Assembly: GCA_910575565.1 (NCBI GenBank)
Contig: CAJTFL010000001.1
Location: 434,001 to 498,000 of the forward strand
DNA: 64,000 nucleotides
Reading direction: 5' to 3'
Origin: Lachnospiraceae bacterium
GTDB taxonomy: Bacteria; Bacillota; Clostridia; Lachnospirales; Lachnospiraceae
Shown here: piece by piece, positions 36,006 to 45,389 of the stretch
Position numbering within the stretch: the first letter of the stretch is position 1
How the letters are laid out: each line of letters opens with the position of its first letter
Translations under genes and position numbers: made by a program
Notes under the pieces: generated by a model
Told to the model about the DNA's origin: nothing
What the model saw: only the letters and a program-made list of their open reading frames with translations
Databases searched by the model: none

Positions 36006-36446
36006 TTAATATTCAACAGCCATTGAAGTAATATCAGGGTACGAATTAGCGGAATTCATACGCCATTTTAAATTATAACTGCCAGGAGCCGGAATAGTGG
36101 ACTTAAATAAGTCAACAGAAAACTGATTAAAAAACACATAAGTGTTCGGATCAGGATTTTCCACTAAATAGCGGCCATCAGATTTCTTTATACGACGAAA
36201 TATTTTTTTCCCATCAGATTTAGAAGTCCAAGTAGCACCATAAACCCAGTCCTGGCCATACAAGCCATCAACCAAAGGCATGACGCCAAAATCATCATCT
36301 AGGCCAACATCCAGCGAATGCCATGGTTCAGCATCCAGGGCGGCGCCGACTTTCAGGGCATCCGAGGGGGATGCACCCGAAGCGTATGCGGGGACATGGA
36401 AGCATAGGCAGAAGGCTAAAACCATGGCGAACAAGCGTTTGTCCAA
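36006..36446 (-). CDS. Small secreted protein of unknown function
   Basis: A 146-aa product with a clear signal peptide (MDKRLFAMVLAFCLCFHV, cut near AYASGA). The mature part of about 120 residues is rich in Asp, Trp and Tyr (EPWHSLDVGLDDDFG, GLYGQDWVYGATW) and ends FNQFSVDLFKSTIPAPGSYN, with beta character. No family recognised. The TTG start is supported by GGAGGG nine bases upstream; an ATG seven codons on would remove most of the basic n-region. It is monocistronic with its own promoter and is surrounded by non-coding AT-rich DNA. Confidence 0.75.
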   Translation of the reverse strand: MDKRLFAMVLAFCLCFHVPAYASGASPSDALKVGAALDAEPWHSLDVGLDDDFGVMPLVDGLYGQDWVYGATWTSKSDGKKIFRRIKKSDGRYLVENPDPNTYVFFNQFSVDLFKSTIPAPGSYNLKWRMNSANSYPDITSMAVEY

Positions 36447-36477
36447 GTTATTGCACCCTCCAACTATTCGTTAAACT

Positions 36478-36506
36478 ATTCTTTCGCGAATAATTATGGG
36501 CGTCAA
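36478..36506 (-). promoter_or_regulatory. Probable promoter of the small secreted protein
   Basis: On the minus strand TTGACG (36501-36506), 17-nt spacer, AAGAAT (36478-36483), about 32 nt before the TTG start. Confidence 0.6.
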
Positions 36507-36822
36507 CTCACACTATCTTTCACTGCCATTGCCGCCACAAACCATATAACAAGATAAAACTTTATGTTTAACTAATCATCCATTTACGGTTAACCGCATC
36601 AAAAAGCATTCGCCAAATGCTCGTGCAAGCATGGCACTTGGCTCATTGGCTGCAGAAATAAATGATATAAAAACTCCCAATCCCTGCAATTAACGTAAAC
36701 CTTCAATGTAAAGCAATAAAAACTTCATCGCCACAATATCATCATACATACACAGCCTGCGATCCATCATTCATGACAATAACGTATTCATAAACAATAC
36801 CATACCATAAATACACACAATA
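36507..36822. other. AT-rich intergenic stretch with no recognised feature
   Basis: No open frame of note, no repeat and no hairpin stand out in this 316-bp gap. It separates the secreted-protein promoter from the terminator of the LytR-type gene. Confidence 0.6.
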
Positions 36823-36869
36823 AAGCCCGATAAGTATACATAATATTTTTATGTATACTTATCGGGCTT
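36823..36869 (-). terminator. Terminator after the LytR-CpsA-Psr gene
   Basis: A perfect 21-bp stem starting AAGCCCGATAAGTATAC with a 5-nt loop, followed on the minus strand by TTTATTG. On the plus strand a T run also follows after a 9-nt gap. It lies about 106 bp past the LCP stop codon. Confidence 0.75.
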
Positions 36870-36975
36870 CACGCCTTATTTTTTTCCTCCTTTTATGATC
36901 CCTTCTTTATCTTTGCCCAATCTTAATCTCTTTCCCCTGACCAATCAAAACTTATCACGCAGCACACAATGGTTA

Positions 36976-38565
36976 TTATCCAACCCCTGGTCCATACTCT
37001 TCTGTCGTGGCAGCTTCCGCTGGCTTAGTATGTTCTATGGCAGTGGTGGAATCCACACTCCCTGGACCTTCGTGAATCTGTTCTTCTGACAGCGTTGTTT
37101 CCGTCTCTGGGATAGGCGGAGGGGAAATCGTTTCCTGTTCATCTTCCTCTTCAGACGATTTTTCCGATGACTTGCCTGGCTGTTGGCTTTCAGACTCAGG
37201 CTCTGTAGTTTCTGCAGGAACTTCTGTGTTCAGATTTTCTTCCTTAAATTCAGCAGTGGTATTTTCGTTTCTTCCATCATCATTGCCATCCTGAGCCGGT
37301 TCAGGCTGAGGATTAACCGCTCCTCCTCCAGAAGGATTTTGTTGCGGGGAACCGGATAAATTTTGATCCGCGCCGGCTGATTTTCCTTCTTCATAGATTC
37401 CCGTCCGTTCACTGATTATTCCGCTGACTTTCTTTACCGATGCGGACGGCTGGTAATGTTCGTCATCAAATAAAAACTGATGCAGGAGGATTACATTTGA
37501 CTCTAAGGTCATTGGAATTACACAATCAAGCTTGCCTACGTCTGCCGTAGTTTTTGCAAAGGGAAATCCCGCACTTTTTCCTAAATGGTAACGCTTTACA
37601 TTTTTTGCCAACGGAATCACATCTTCTATTCCAATGCTTGTAGAGATTTCCGGGATTACCGTTCCCACAATCGTTTTCAGCGTAGTCAAATCAGCCTGCT
37701 TGGCTTTTTCCAATGCCAGGGAAAGCACCTTCCTCTGGCGTTCAGTACGGTTAAAATCCGTATCCATAAGGCGAAGCCTGCTGTAAGCCACAGCCTGTAC
37801 GCCGTCTAAGTGATTCAATCCGGCATTGGCTAAATGGGTAGAGTAAACTCCTGTGGATTCTACCGTTTCCGTAATAAAGGAATTAATGTATCGGAATTCA
37901 CTGTCCGTAATTTCCAGATCAATGCCTCCCAATATATTTATCCCATCGGCCACTGCCTTCCAGTTAAATGTCGCATAATCGTCCACCTGAATATCCAGAT
38001 TCCGCTTCAATGTGTCAACCGCCTGCTTATGGCCGCCTTTAAAGTAAGCCTCATTGATTTTATGGAAATCGCCGTCATCATTAATCTGGACATAAGTATC
38101 CCGGTATACGGAAACCAAACGGATTTCCCCGGTTCTTTTATTAATGCTGGCAATCATCTGGACATCTGCCAATGCTCCTTTTTCCAGGTTATTGTCGCGG
38201 GCATCTACGCCAAAAACGGCGATATTCCAATACCCGTCCCGATCCTTCAACCATCGCTTCCCATAGAAAAATCCCGCAAGCAACAGCATCGCCAAAAAGA
38301 AAACTTTAAGCTTATGCCCCTTTTTCCGCTTTCGCCGATGAGTTTTCCTGGCAGCCCCTCCTGAGGATCGGCTTTCCTGCTGCTCCTCCATCAGCACATA
38401 GCTTACCTGATGGGGCGGCTCCTTCTGCCCCCATCGGCTTGACGTGTGCGCCATTTGCCCTGGCTGGCGCTGCCGCCTCCGCCTGGATCGCATCCGATCC
38501 AATTCATCCAGATAATTTTCTTCATTCCCATAGCCGTTTCCCTGCTCAATTCTGTTTTTAGACAT
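36976..38565 (-). CDS. LytR-CpsA-Psr family protein
   Basis: LCP phosphotransferases attach glycopolymers such as teichoic acid or capsule to peptidoglycan. The 529-aa protein has a basic cytoplasmic N-terminus (about 1-85), one TM helix (FFLAMLLLAGFFYG) and the LCP domain at about 115-365 with VYRDTYVQI, HKINEAYFKGG, GGIDLEITD and YSRLRLMDTDFNRTERQRKV, including the pyrophosphate-contacting Arg residues. An unusually long, acidic Glu/Ser/Pro/Thr-rich tail of about 150 residues follows and probably spans the wall. It follows the NlpC/P60-like gene by 40 bp in the same operon. Confidence 0.92.
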   Translation of the reverse strand: MSKNRIEQGNGYGNEENYLDELDRMRSRRRRQRQPGQMAHTSSRWGQKEPPHQVSYVLMEEQQESRSSGGAARKTHRRKRKKGHKLKVFFLAMLLLAGFFYGKRWLKDRDGYWNIAVFGVDARDNNLEKGALADVQMIASINKRTGEIRLVSVYRDTYVQINDDGDFHKINEAYFKGGHKQAVDTLKRNLDIQVDDYATFNWKAVADGINILGGIDLEITDSEFRYINSFITETVESTGVYSTHLANAGLNHLDGVQAVAYSRLRLMDTDFNRTERQRKVLSLALEKAKQADLTTLKTIVGTVIPEISTSIGIEDVIPLAKNVKRYHLGKSAGFPFAKTTADVGKLDCVIPMTLESNVILLHQFLFDDEHYQPSASVKKVSGIISERTGIYEEGKSAGADQNLSGSPQQNPSGGGAVNPQPEPAQDGNDDGRNENTTAEFKEENLNTEVPAETTEPESESQQPGKSSEKSSEEEDEQETISPPPIPETETTLSEEQIHEGPGSVDSTTAIEHTKPAEAATTEEYGPGVG

Positions 38566-38605
38566 CTTATCAACCTCGTTTTATCCACTTTGGCAGACAT
38601 TTTCC

Positions 38606-40492
38606 TTATTCTACCAATTTTCGATAATATGGCCACGGAGCATCCATCGTAGTTACCGTCACATTATTAATGGATCCGCTGGACTCATGGATAACATTCA
38701 TTTGCCCGTTGGCTGCCCAGCTTAAAAACATCACCACATGGGCATCCTCGCCAGTATGGACAACGATATCCCCTGGCTTCAATTCGCTGCGCCTGATTTC
38801 TTTTCCGCAATGAATCAACCCGCTAGTGCTTATGGCATTTAGCTTTTTCCCGGCAGCAGACCAATATACCCAATGGATCCAGCCGGAACAGTCCAGCCCC
38901 TTTAACACCCTGCCCTTCGTGTCCGCCGGTACAAAGGAACCGAAGTCATTGCCTTCATACCCGGCACAGGAAGCTTTCCCGCCCCAATAGTAAGGCACTT
39001 TTCCTATGGACGAAAGGGCAAAGGAAATAATGTTTTTCCGGGTTTGGGACAGATTCCCCGGCAGCTTATCCATATATTCTTTAATTTGCTGCTGGGACAA
39101 AGACGTTCCAAAAGAAATCTCCGATAAGTCAATGCCGTAATCCTTAAACCAATCCTGGCGGTAAATCGTATCCACATAAGAACGTTTCTCTTCTGTCCAT
39201 CCCTCCCAAATGCTTTGCGGCGCATCCGTTCCCTGATTTCCCTGCTTGTCTTTAGCGTATAAATTGTTTTTGCCCTCCAGCCCTAAAAGCCTGACCCGAA
39301 TGTACAAATCAATATGGCCTGGACAATCGCCTGGCATCAAGGCAGATTCGCGGTCAGCGGAAAGAGCCTCCAGGGCTGACTGAACCGCTTCCCCTATCCC
39401 TAACGCTTCTTCAGTTTCTCCAAAGCTTCCCGTTATTTCTTCCGTTCCATTAGCTCCTGTTTCTTTGGCATCTGGAAGCGGTACAGGGATATCGCTTGCG
39501 GAGGCCGGGCCTGTCGGTTCTCCTTGGCGGTCTGTCCCTATTTCCCCTTGGCCAGTTGTTTCCCGGGGTTTCTGGACTTCCTTGGCTTCCCCTGCCGCTG
39601 TCCCATCCTCTTCTTTATCTTCCTCATCTATGCAGCCGTCGCAATAATACCGTTCTCCCATGCCTACCGAATAGCTGTGAGAAGCCTTCCACAGCTGCTT
39701 TGCATAATCTTCAAAGGCTTTTACATCTGCAGGATCATCATAATACGTATATACGCTTGCCATGGATAAAATTTCCCGGGCATTGGAAAAGCCGGAAGCC
39801 TTTTTCCCATTGCCATCCACAAATGAAACGTGGATCTGTTTCCAGTCATTAATCTTCCAGGTATCCGGCTTCTTGGGATCATGGGAATCATCCTTTGGAT
39901 TATACGCCCCCATAACGGCATCCGCCCCTTTTCCTAATTGAGCCGCCATCCTTGCCGGTTTTGTTCCTGCTAATTCATAAAGTTCAGCCAGCCATTTTGC
40001 GTCTAAAGCTGACAGTTCCTGGAAAACCAGCCCGGCACAACTGTTTAAAGCATCTTCTGTATCCGCATCTTCCGGATAAAGATAAGCCAAGTTCAATCGA
40101 TCCGGAGCAGGGTTATCTGCTGCTTTTTCGCCGGATGCGGCGTCGCTTGCGGATTCTTCCAAACTTTTCCAGCCAGATGTTTCGGATGCCTTATGGGATA
40201 ATTCTGGTTCAGCAGTTGGAAAATCACCTTCAACTACCCACATATCCGAGAATTCACCGGATTCCTTTGGTTCAGCTCCTTCATGCCATGCCGCCCAGGT
40301 TCCGTAATGCCGGCTCATTTCCCCCAGCCCACTTCCCAGTAAAATAAATGCCAATGCCGTGAAAAACGGCAATTTTCTCCGGCGGCTTTGGATGTTTTGG
40401 ATGTTCAAGCACACTTTAGCATACTCCCCCGCCTTTTTCTTAAAACGATTTTCCTTCAATGATGTCTTCACGCTTTCGTCTAAACTCGGCAT
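38606..40492 (-). CDS. Membrane-anchored NlpC/P60-like cell-wall hydrolase
   Basis: A 628-aa protein with a cytoplasmic N-terminus, one TM helix (FFTALAFILLGSG) near residues 41-54, a long Glu/Ser-rich extracellular region, and a C-terminal papain-like domain. That domain has the nucleophile in GLDCSGWIHWVYW, the His in DAHVVMFL, and NVIHESSG near the end. NlpC/P60 enzymes cut gamma-D-Glu-diaminopimelate bonds or similar. The central part (residues about 140-290) is of a type seen in clostridial conjugation or envelope proteins but is not assignable. The start at ATG 40492 is preferred to 40561 by a weak AAGG site. Confidence 0.82.
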   Translation of the reverse strand: MPSLDESVKTSLKENRFKKKAGEYAKVCLNIQNIQSRRRKLPFFTALAFILLGSGLGEMSRHYGTWAAWHEGAEPKESGEFSDMWVVEGDFPTAEPELSHKASETSGWKSLEESASDAASGEKAADNPAPDRLNLAYLYPEDADTEDALNSCAGLVFQELSALDAKWLAELYELAGTKPARMAAQLGKGADAVMGAYNPKDDSHDPKKPDTWKINDWKQIHVSFVDGNGKKASGFSNAREILSMASVYTYYDDPADVKAFEDYAKQLWKASHSYSVGMGERYYCDGCIDEEDKEEDGTAAGEAKEVQKPRETTGQGEIGTDRQGEPTGPASASDIPVPLPDAKETGANGTEEITGSFGETEEALGIGEAVQSALEALSADRESALMPGDCPGHIDLYIRVRLLGLEGKNNLYAKDKQGNQGTDAPQSIWEGWTEEKRSYVDTIYRQDWFKDYGIDLSEISFGTSLSQQQIKEYMDKLPGNLSQTRKNIISFALSSIGKVPYYWGGKASCAGYEGNDFGSFVPADTKGRVLKGLDCSGWIHWVYWSAAGKKLNAISTSGLIHCGKEIRRSELKPGDIVVHTGEDAHVVMFLSWAANGQMNVIHESSGSINNVTVTTMDAPWPYYRKLVE

Positions 40493-40539
40493 CGCCTTAA
40501 AATTTCCAAGTAAGATGCCTATCGTAGATAGATTAAACT

Positions 40540-40580
40540 GCCTGTGGCATAATCTATGCATTATTTATGTTATAACAGGC
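40540..40580 (-). terminator. Hairpin between trkH and the NlpC/P60-like gene
   Basis: GCCTGT/ACAGGC outer stem with CATAA/TTATG inner stem, directly after the trkH stop. There is no T run on the minus strand, so termination efficiency is doubtful. Confidence 0.35.
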
Positions 40581-42025
40581 TAAAACCCTTTTTTCCAGGT
40601 TCCCGGCGCAAACAGCAAAAGCATAGGAAAGATTTCCAGCCGCCCAGCCAACATATCAAACATAAAAATATATTTGGAAAAGGCAGAGAATTCACTCCAA
40701 TTGCAGGTAGGCCCCACTTTTGCAAGTCCGGGGCCGATATTGTTGAACGTAGCGGCTACAGCCGTTACATTCGTGGTGAAGTCAAACTGGTCTAAGCTGA
40801 TCAGCAGCAGGGAAACGAGAAAAATCAATGCATACGCAAGAAAATACCCATTTGCTGAACGGATTACATTATGTTCCAGCTTCTTCCCTTCTAAGCGGAG
40901 GATCTTAATGCTTTGTGGGTGAACCAAGCTTTCCAATTCCTTTTTCACCTGCTTTACTGCAATCAGGATCCGGGATACCTTCATCCCTCCCCCGGTACTG
41001 CCGGCACAGGCGCCGCAGAACATTAAGCATACCAGGATGGTTCTGGAAAATTCCGGCCATCGGTCAAAATCCGTGGTAGCATACCCAGTAGTGGTAATGA
41101 TTGTCCCCACTTGAAAGGCAGCGTGGTGGAAAGCTTCCATTACGCTTGGGAACAAATGCCGGATATTAAAGCCGATAGCCAGGATGGAAACGGCGATAAT
41201 CCCAAGATATGCCCTTGCCTCCTCGCAGCACAAAGCATCCTTTGGCTTGCGTATCCAGAACAGGTAGTAAACATTGAAGTTGACTCCGAATAAAATCATA
41301 AATACGGTGATGATTGACTGCTGTAGGTAGGTATAGGAGGCAATGCTGTCGTTTAAAATGCCAAACCCGCCGGTTCCGGCCGTCCCAAAGCTAAGGCAAA
41401 GGGTATCAAACAAGGGCATCCCGCTGATAAGCAGCAGCAGGATCTGTACCACCGTAATGCCAAAGTAGAGCAGATACAGAATCTTTGCCGTCTGACGCAC
41501 CTTCGGAACCAGCTTTCCTACAGAAGGGCCAGGGCTTTCCGCCCTCATAATGTGCATATTGTAACCACCTCCGACTAAAGGAAGGACAGCCAGCATAAAC
41601 ACAATAACTCCCATGCCCCCTACCCAGTGGGTAAAGCTTCGCCAAAAAAGCATACAGCGGCTCAAGGCTTCCACATTTGGCAGTATGCTGGAGCCGGTGG
41701 TGGTAAATCCGGAAATCACCTCGAATAAGGCATCCTCAAAAACAGGGATTTCCCCGCTTAAATAAAAAGGCAGGGCTCCAAATATACTAAGCACAATCCA
41801 GCTGAGCGCAACGCTGACAAACCCTTCTTTTGCGTAAAAAACTGTATTCTTTGGCTTGCGGAAAGTAATCAAAATTCCTAAAATCCCGCAAATAGCCAAG
41901 GTAATCAGAAAATATGTACCGCTGCGTTCCTGGTAAATCAGTGCCGTAATGCAGGGAAGGAGCATCAGCACCGCTTCGATATTTAAAATCCATCCCAGAA
42001 AATAAATAATAATCGCTATATTCAT
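40580..42025 (-). CDS. trkH: Trk-type potassium uptake membrane subunit TrkH
   Basis: Ion-conducting subunit of the Trk/Ktr potassium system, 481 aa, with eight or more TM helices in four M1-P-M2 repeats. Each pore loop keeps its filter Gly: SGFTTTGSS, FGTAGTGGFG, ITTTGYATTDF and FNNIGPGL. HWVGGMGVIVF is a further family hallmark. It is encoded 45 bp after trkA, its cytosolic regulator, and should form the complete transporter with it. Confidence 0.96.
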   Translation of the reverse strand: MNIAIIIYFLGWILNIEAVLMLLPCITALIYQERSGTYFLITLAICGILGILITFRKPKNTVFYAKEGFVSVALSWIVLSIFGALPFYLSGEIPVFEDALFEVISGFTTTGSSILPNVEALSRCMLFWRSFTHWVGGMGVIVFMLAVLPLVGGGYNMHIMRAESPGPSVGKLVPKVRQTAKILYLLYFGITVVQILLLLISGMPLFDTLCLSFGTAGTGGFGILNDSIASYTYLQQSIITVFMILFGVNFNVYYLFWIRKPKDALCCEEARAYLGIIAVSILAIGFNIRHLFPSVMEAFHHAAFQVGTIITTTGYATTDFDRWPEFSRTILVCLMFCGACAGSTGGGMKVSRILIAVKQVKKELESLVHPQSIKILRLEGKKLEHNVIRSANGYFLAYALIFLVSLLLISLDQFDFTTNVTAVAATFNNIGPGLAKVGPTCNWSEFSAFSKYIFMFDMLAGRLEIFPMLLLFAPGTWKKGF

Positions 42026-42070
42026 AAGGATTTTGCCGCCTTTGTTGTAGTTTTTCCACTGACTGAACCG

Positions 42071-43426
42071 TTATGCTAAGATGTCTTTCAAATCCTGCAA
42101 TCCTTTGTTGGTGGTTACGATAATTACCGTATCGCCTACCTCCATGGTATCCTTGCCCCTTGGGGTAATGATTCGGCCACACCGGTTAATGCAGGCAACC
42201 AAAAGGTTTTTCTTTAACGTAAGCTTCTCCAACGGTATCCCAACCATGGGGGCATCCTGCCCTACCCTAAACTCCAGAGCCTCTGCCTGGTCATCTGCTA
42301 TCCGGTAAAGGGTTTCCACATTGCTTCCCAGGGAATTTTGCATGGCCCGCACATACTGCAGGATTAGGTCTGCCGTCAAAAGCTTTGGGTTAATCACGCT
42401 CCCTAAATTCAGGGAATTCACCACATCCTCAAAAGATGTCCGGTTAACCTTTGTAATTAGCTTTGCCCCAGAACAGCTTGCAGCATAAAGGGAAAGCATA
42501 ATATTTTCCTCATCAAATCCGGTCAGGGAGGCAAAAGCTTCCGCCCGTTCCATGCCTTCCTCCTCCAAAAGCTGCTGATCTGAGCCGTCACCGTGGATCA
42601 CCATAGCATGGGGCAGCAGTTCACTTAGCTCATTGCAGCGCTCCAGGTTCTGTTCGATGATTTTCATTTTAATCTTAGAATCCGTCAGGATTTTTGCCAA
42701 GTAATACGTTAATTTTCCTCCGCCGACGATAATCACGGATTTAACGCTGTTATTGACAACCCCTACCTTTTGGAAAAATTCCATGGAATCCCTCGGAGAA
42801 GCGATAAAGGAAATTTTATCACCTGCCTGGAGCTTAAACGTACCGCCAGGAATCACTACATTTTTCCCTCGCTCAACCACACAAATCAGCACATTGCATT
42901 TTAACTTAGTGCCCACTTCCATCACCTTTAAGCCATCCAGCTTCGAGCGATCCGGGACGATGAATTTCAGCAATTCAATCCTGCCCCGGGCAAAGGTATC
43001 GATCTTGATTGCTGATGGAAAGCGGAGCAGCCTGGAAATTTCCATTGCCGCAGCCAGCTCCGGATTAATCGCCAGGGAAAGGTTAAGCTCCTCCTGGATA
43101 TATTTAATCTCGTTTGAATACTCCGGGTTCCGAATCCGGGCAACCGTGTGGCAATTGCCGGCCTTTTTGGCAATCAGGCAGCAAAGCATATTCAGCTCAT
43201 CGGAATTCGTGGTGGCAATCATCAGATCCGCATCCGAAATCCCAGCTTCTATCTGCACCTGGTAAACCGCCCCGTTGCCGGTTACGCCCATCACGTCAAT
43301 GCTGTCCGTCACCGAGCGGAGCGCGGCAGAATCACTGTCAATTAAGGTAATGTCATGGTTTTCGCGGTTCAGCTTCTCCGCCAAGGTAACGCCCACCTTT
43401 CCGCAGCCAACAATAATAATTTTCAT
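42071..43426 (-). CDS. trkA: Trk system potassium transporter TrkA
   Basis: Peripheral NAD(H)/ATP-binding gate of the Trk potassium channel. The 451-aa protein contains two tandem RCK units, each an RCK-N Rossmann fold followed by an RCK-C domain. The first starts MKIIIVGCGKVGVTLAEKL and the second SVIIVGGGKLTYYLAKIL, with Asp at the end of strand 2 (LIDSDSAAL) in the first. Full-length two-repeat form, unlike single-repeat KtrA. It lies upstream of trkH and 51 bp after the RNase G gene. Confidence 0.95.
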   Translation of the reverse strand: MKIIIVGCGKVGVTLAEKLNRENHDITLIDSDSAALRSVTDSIDVMGVTGNGAVYQVQIEAGISDADLMIATTNSDELNMLCCLIAKKAGNCHTVARIRNPEYSNEIKYIQEELNLSLAINPELAAAMEISRLLRFPSAIKIDTFARGRIELLKFIVPDRSKLDGLKVMEVGTKLKCNVLICVVERGKNVVIPGGTFKLQAGDKISFIASPRDSMEFFQKVGVVNNSVKSVIIVGGGKLTYYLAKILTDSKIKMKIIEQNLERCNELSELLPHAMVIHGDGSDQQLLEEEGMERAEAFASLTGFDEENIMLSLYAASCSGAKLITKVNRTSFEDVVNSLNLGSVINPKLLTADLILQYVRAMQNSLGSNVETLYRIADDQAEALEFRVGQDAPMVGIPLEKLTLKKNLLVACINRCGRIITPRGKDTMEVGDTVIIVTTNKGLQDLKDILA

Positions 43427-43477
43427 ACCAAGTTCTCCTTTGCATCTGCCTAAAGGCGTAAAACCATGCCTTAAGCA

Positions 43478-44686
43478 TTATTTCTTTGGATAGCTCTCAG
43501 GCTGTAGATTTTCCACCTGCTCATGCAGCGGGCGGTGTATTTTTTTCCGCGTCATCTCCACCAAATTCATCCTGGTATAATCTACCACCACGGTTTTTAC
43601 CGGATCCATGGAAACAACGGCCATTAAATGCTCCAAAAGAAGCCTGCGATCCTCTTCCGCCGCCATATCGATAAAATCAACGATAATCATCCCGGATAAA
43701 TTACGCAGGCGCAGCTGCCGCCCAATCTCCTCGGCCGCCTCCAGGTTAATCTTCAAGATCGTTTCCTGCATAGTTTTTTTCCCGGAATATTTTCCGGTAT
43801 TCACATCAATCACCACCAGGGCTTCCGTAGGTTCTATCACCAGATAGCCTCCTGACTTTAGCCAAACCCGTTTTTCTAAAGCGCGGCAAATCACCTGCTC
43901 CAGCTGGTAAAGCTTGCCTAATGAAAGGAGGGGATCTTGGTAAAAGCGGAGCTTCTCCAAATCTTCCGGCTGTTCCTGGGTTAAAAAACCACGGATTTCC
44001 TCAAAAAGCTGGGGATCATCTGTGATAATCTCCCCCAGCTGCTCTGCGTAGGCATTGCGGATATTGGCTAGAAAAGAGGAAGGCGCCTGGTACAGGCGGC
44101 TGTGACAGCTGCGGTAAGGAGCGATTTCCAAAAGTTTACAAAAAAGCTCCCTCAGCCCACGGATTTCGGCCGCCAGTTCATCTGCCGAGGCCCCTTTCCC
44201 ATTAGTTCTAATGATCAGGCCAAACTCCTCTCCCACTTCTCTTTGGAGGATAGGCTTTAGCTCTTCCTTCCACTTGCGATCCGTAATTTTATTAGAGAAT
44301 CCTATCCCCTGCGCGCCGATGGTAAGCACCGTCAGTTTCCCGGTGAGCGCCAGCTTCCCGGTAAGTACCGGCGCTTTTGTCTTCACCGCTTCTTTGGAAA
44401 CCTGGACAATGATCTGATCCCCGGGATGCAGCTTCGTGCCGCAGGTTCCGTTCCCATACCAGTGCCTATGGTTTTCACTTAAATTGTAATAACCTACAAT
44501 CCCATCCCCGATATCCACAAATGCCGCATTGATGTTTTTTACAATATTTTGTACCCTGCCAATATAAATGCTGTTCAGCATACTTTTCTCCTGGGACGCT
44601 TCCAGGCTGATCTGTAAAATCTTCCCTTCTCTGGCTAAAGCCGTGCGAACCACATGGTTTTGGCAGGTAATAATTAACTTATCCAT
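43478..44686 (-). CDS. rng: Ribonuclease E/G family protein
   Basis: Endoribonuclease of the RNase G type, 402 aa. The N-terminal S1-like domain (SIYIGRVQNIVKNINAAFVDIGDG) is followed by the catalytic region with the Mg-binding VVIDVNTGKYSGKKTMQETI and IIVDFIDMAAEEDR. It lacks the long C-terminal scaffold of RNase E and the Zn-link cysteine pair is not obvious. The start was set at ATG 44686, which overlaps the upstream gene by 8 bp. In many Clostridia rplU-rpmA follow this gene; here trkA does instead. Confidence 0.93.
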   Translation of the reverse strand: MDKLIITCQNHVVRTALAREGKILQISLEASQEKSMLNSIYIGRVQNIVKNINAAFVDIGDGIVGYYNLSENHRHWYGNGTCGTKLHPGDQIIVQVSKEAVKTKAPVLTGKLALTGKLTVLTIGAQGIGFSNKITDRKWKEELKPILQREVGEEFGLIIRTNGKGASADELAAEIRGLRELFCKLLEIAPYRSCHSRLYQAPSSFLANIRNAYAEQLGEIITDDPQLFEEIRGFLTQEQPEDLEKLRFYQDPLLSLGKLYQLEQVICRALEKRVWLKSGGYLVIEPTEALVVIDVNTGKYSGKKTMQETILKINLEAAEEIGRQLRLRNLSGMIIVDFIDMAAEEDRRLLLEHLMAVVSMDPVKTVVVDYTRMNLVEMTRKKIHRPLHEQVENLQPESYPKK

Positions 44687-45389
44687 CTTTCTCCCCCAAG
44701 GCCTCCAGGGGAATAAACGCCCCCTCTTTGGATTGGGCGTAAACTTCATCCCTCTGGATAAGGAACGCAAAGGGAGAAAATTCATTTCCCATCTGCCGGG
44801 CAAAAGTTGCCAAAACCAGCTCCGGCTTGATATTTTCTGCGCTTCCCGTGGAAATCATCATTTGGACTGTGCCGTCCTTTGCATAAAGCTCATAGATCAA
44901 AGGCTTTAAATCCAGCTCTTTTTCCCCTTTTTTGGTTTTTTTCGTGATAAAAACAGCATCCTGGCGGTAAAACGCTTCCAATCCTTTCATCCAACGGACT
45001 GCCCCGCCTGGCCCATCCGGCTCATAGCCTGGCCGGAAGGAAACCGTATACCGGGCGGCGGAAACGATAGACATGGCGTTTCCGGCAGAGTCAGGGAGAC
45101 GGAGGCAGCTCTCTATCCGGAAGCCCTCCGCCATTACCTGATTTAAGCGCTCTTTCATGGAAGATACATTTTCCCCCTCTTCCACCTGGATATCGAAATA
45201 TTCCCCTATGCTGGTAATCCCCACCCTTAATGGGGCGGCAAAGGACATAATCTGATGAGGGCTGAACCCGCCGCTGTAGCATATGGCAATGTCTGCCCGC
45301 CGCATGGCTTTCTGGAAATAGCGCATCACATCCAAATGGCCAATAAATTTCCCATTCCCCTGTTTCGCAAACTTAATCCTTACTTTCAT
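44679..45389 (-). CDS. TIGR03936-family radical-SAM-linked protein
   Basis: A 236-aa protein of the DUF2344/TIGR03936 family, always found next to or fused with a TIGR03960 radical SAM protein. Hallmarks are KFIGHLDVMRYFQKAMRRA and CYSGGFSPHQIMSFAAPL. Function not established; an RNA-related modification role has been suggested by the constant link to RNase G. The start at ATG 45389 is set by AAGGGAGG, giving a 17-bp overlap with the radical SAM gene; at the other end it overlaps rng by 8 bp. Confidence 0.92.
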   Translation of the reverse strand: MKVRIKFAKQGNGKFIGHLDVMRYFQKAMRRADIAICYSGGFSPHQIMSFAAPLRVGITSIGEYFDIQVEEGENVSSMKERLNQVMAEGFRIESCLRLPDSAGNAMSIVSAARYTVSFRPGYEPDGPGGAVRWMKGLEAFYRQDAVFITKKTKKGEKELDLKPLIYELYAKDGTVQMMISTGSAENIKPELVLATFARQMGNEFSPFAFLIQRDEVYAQSKEGAFIPLEALGEKDG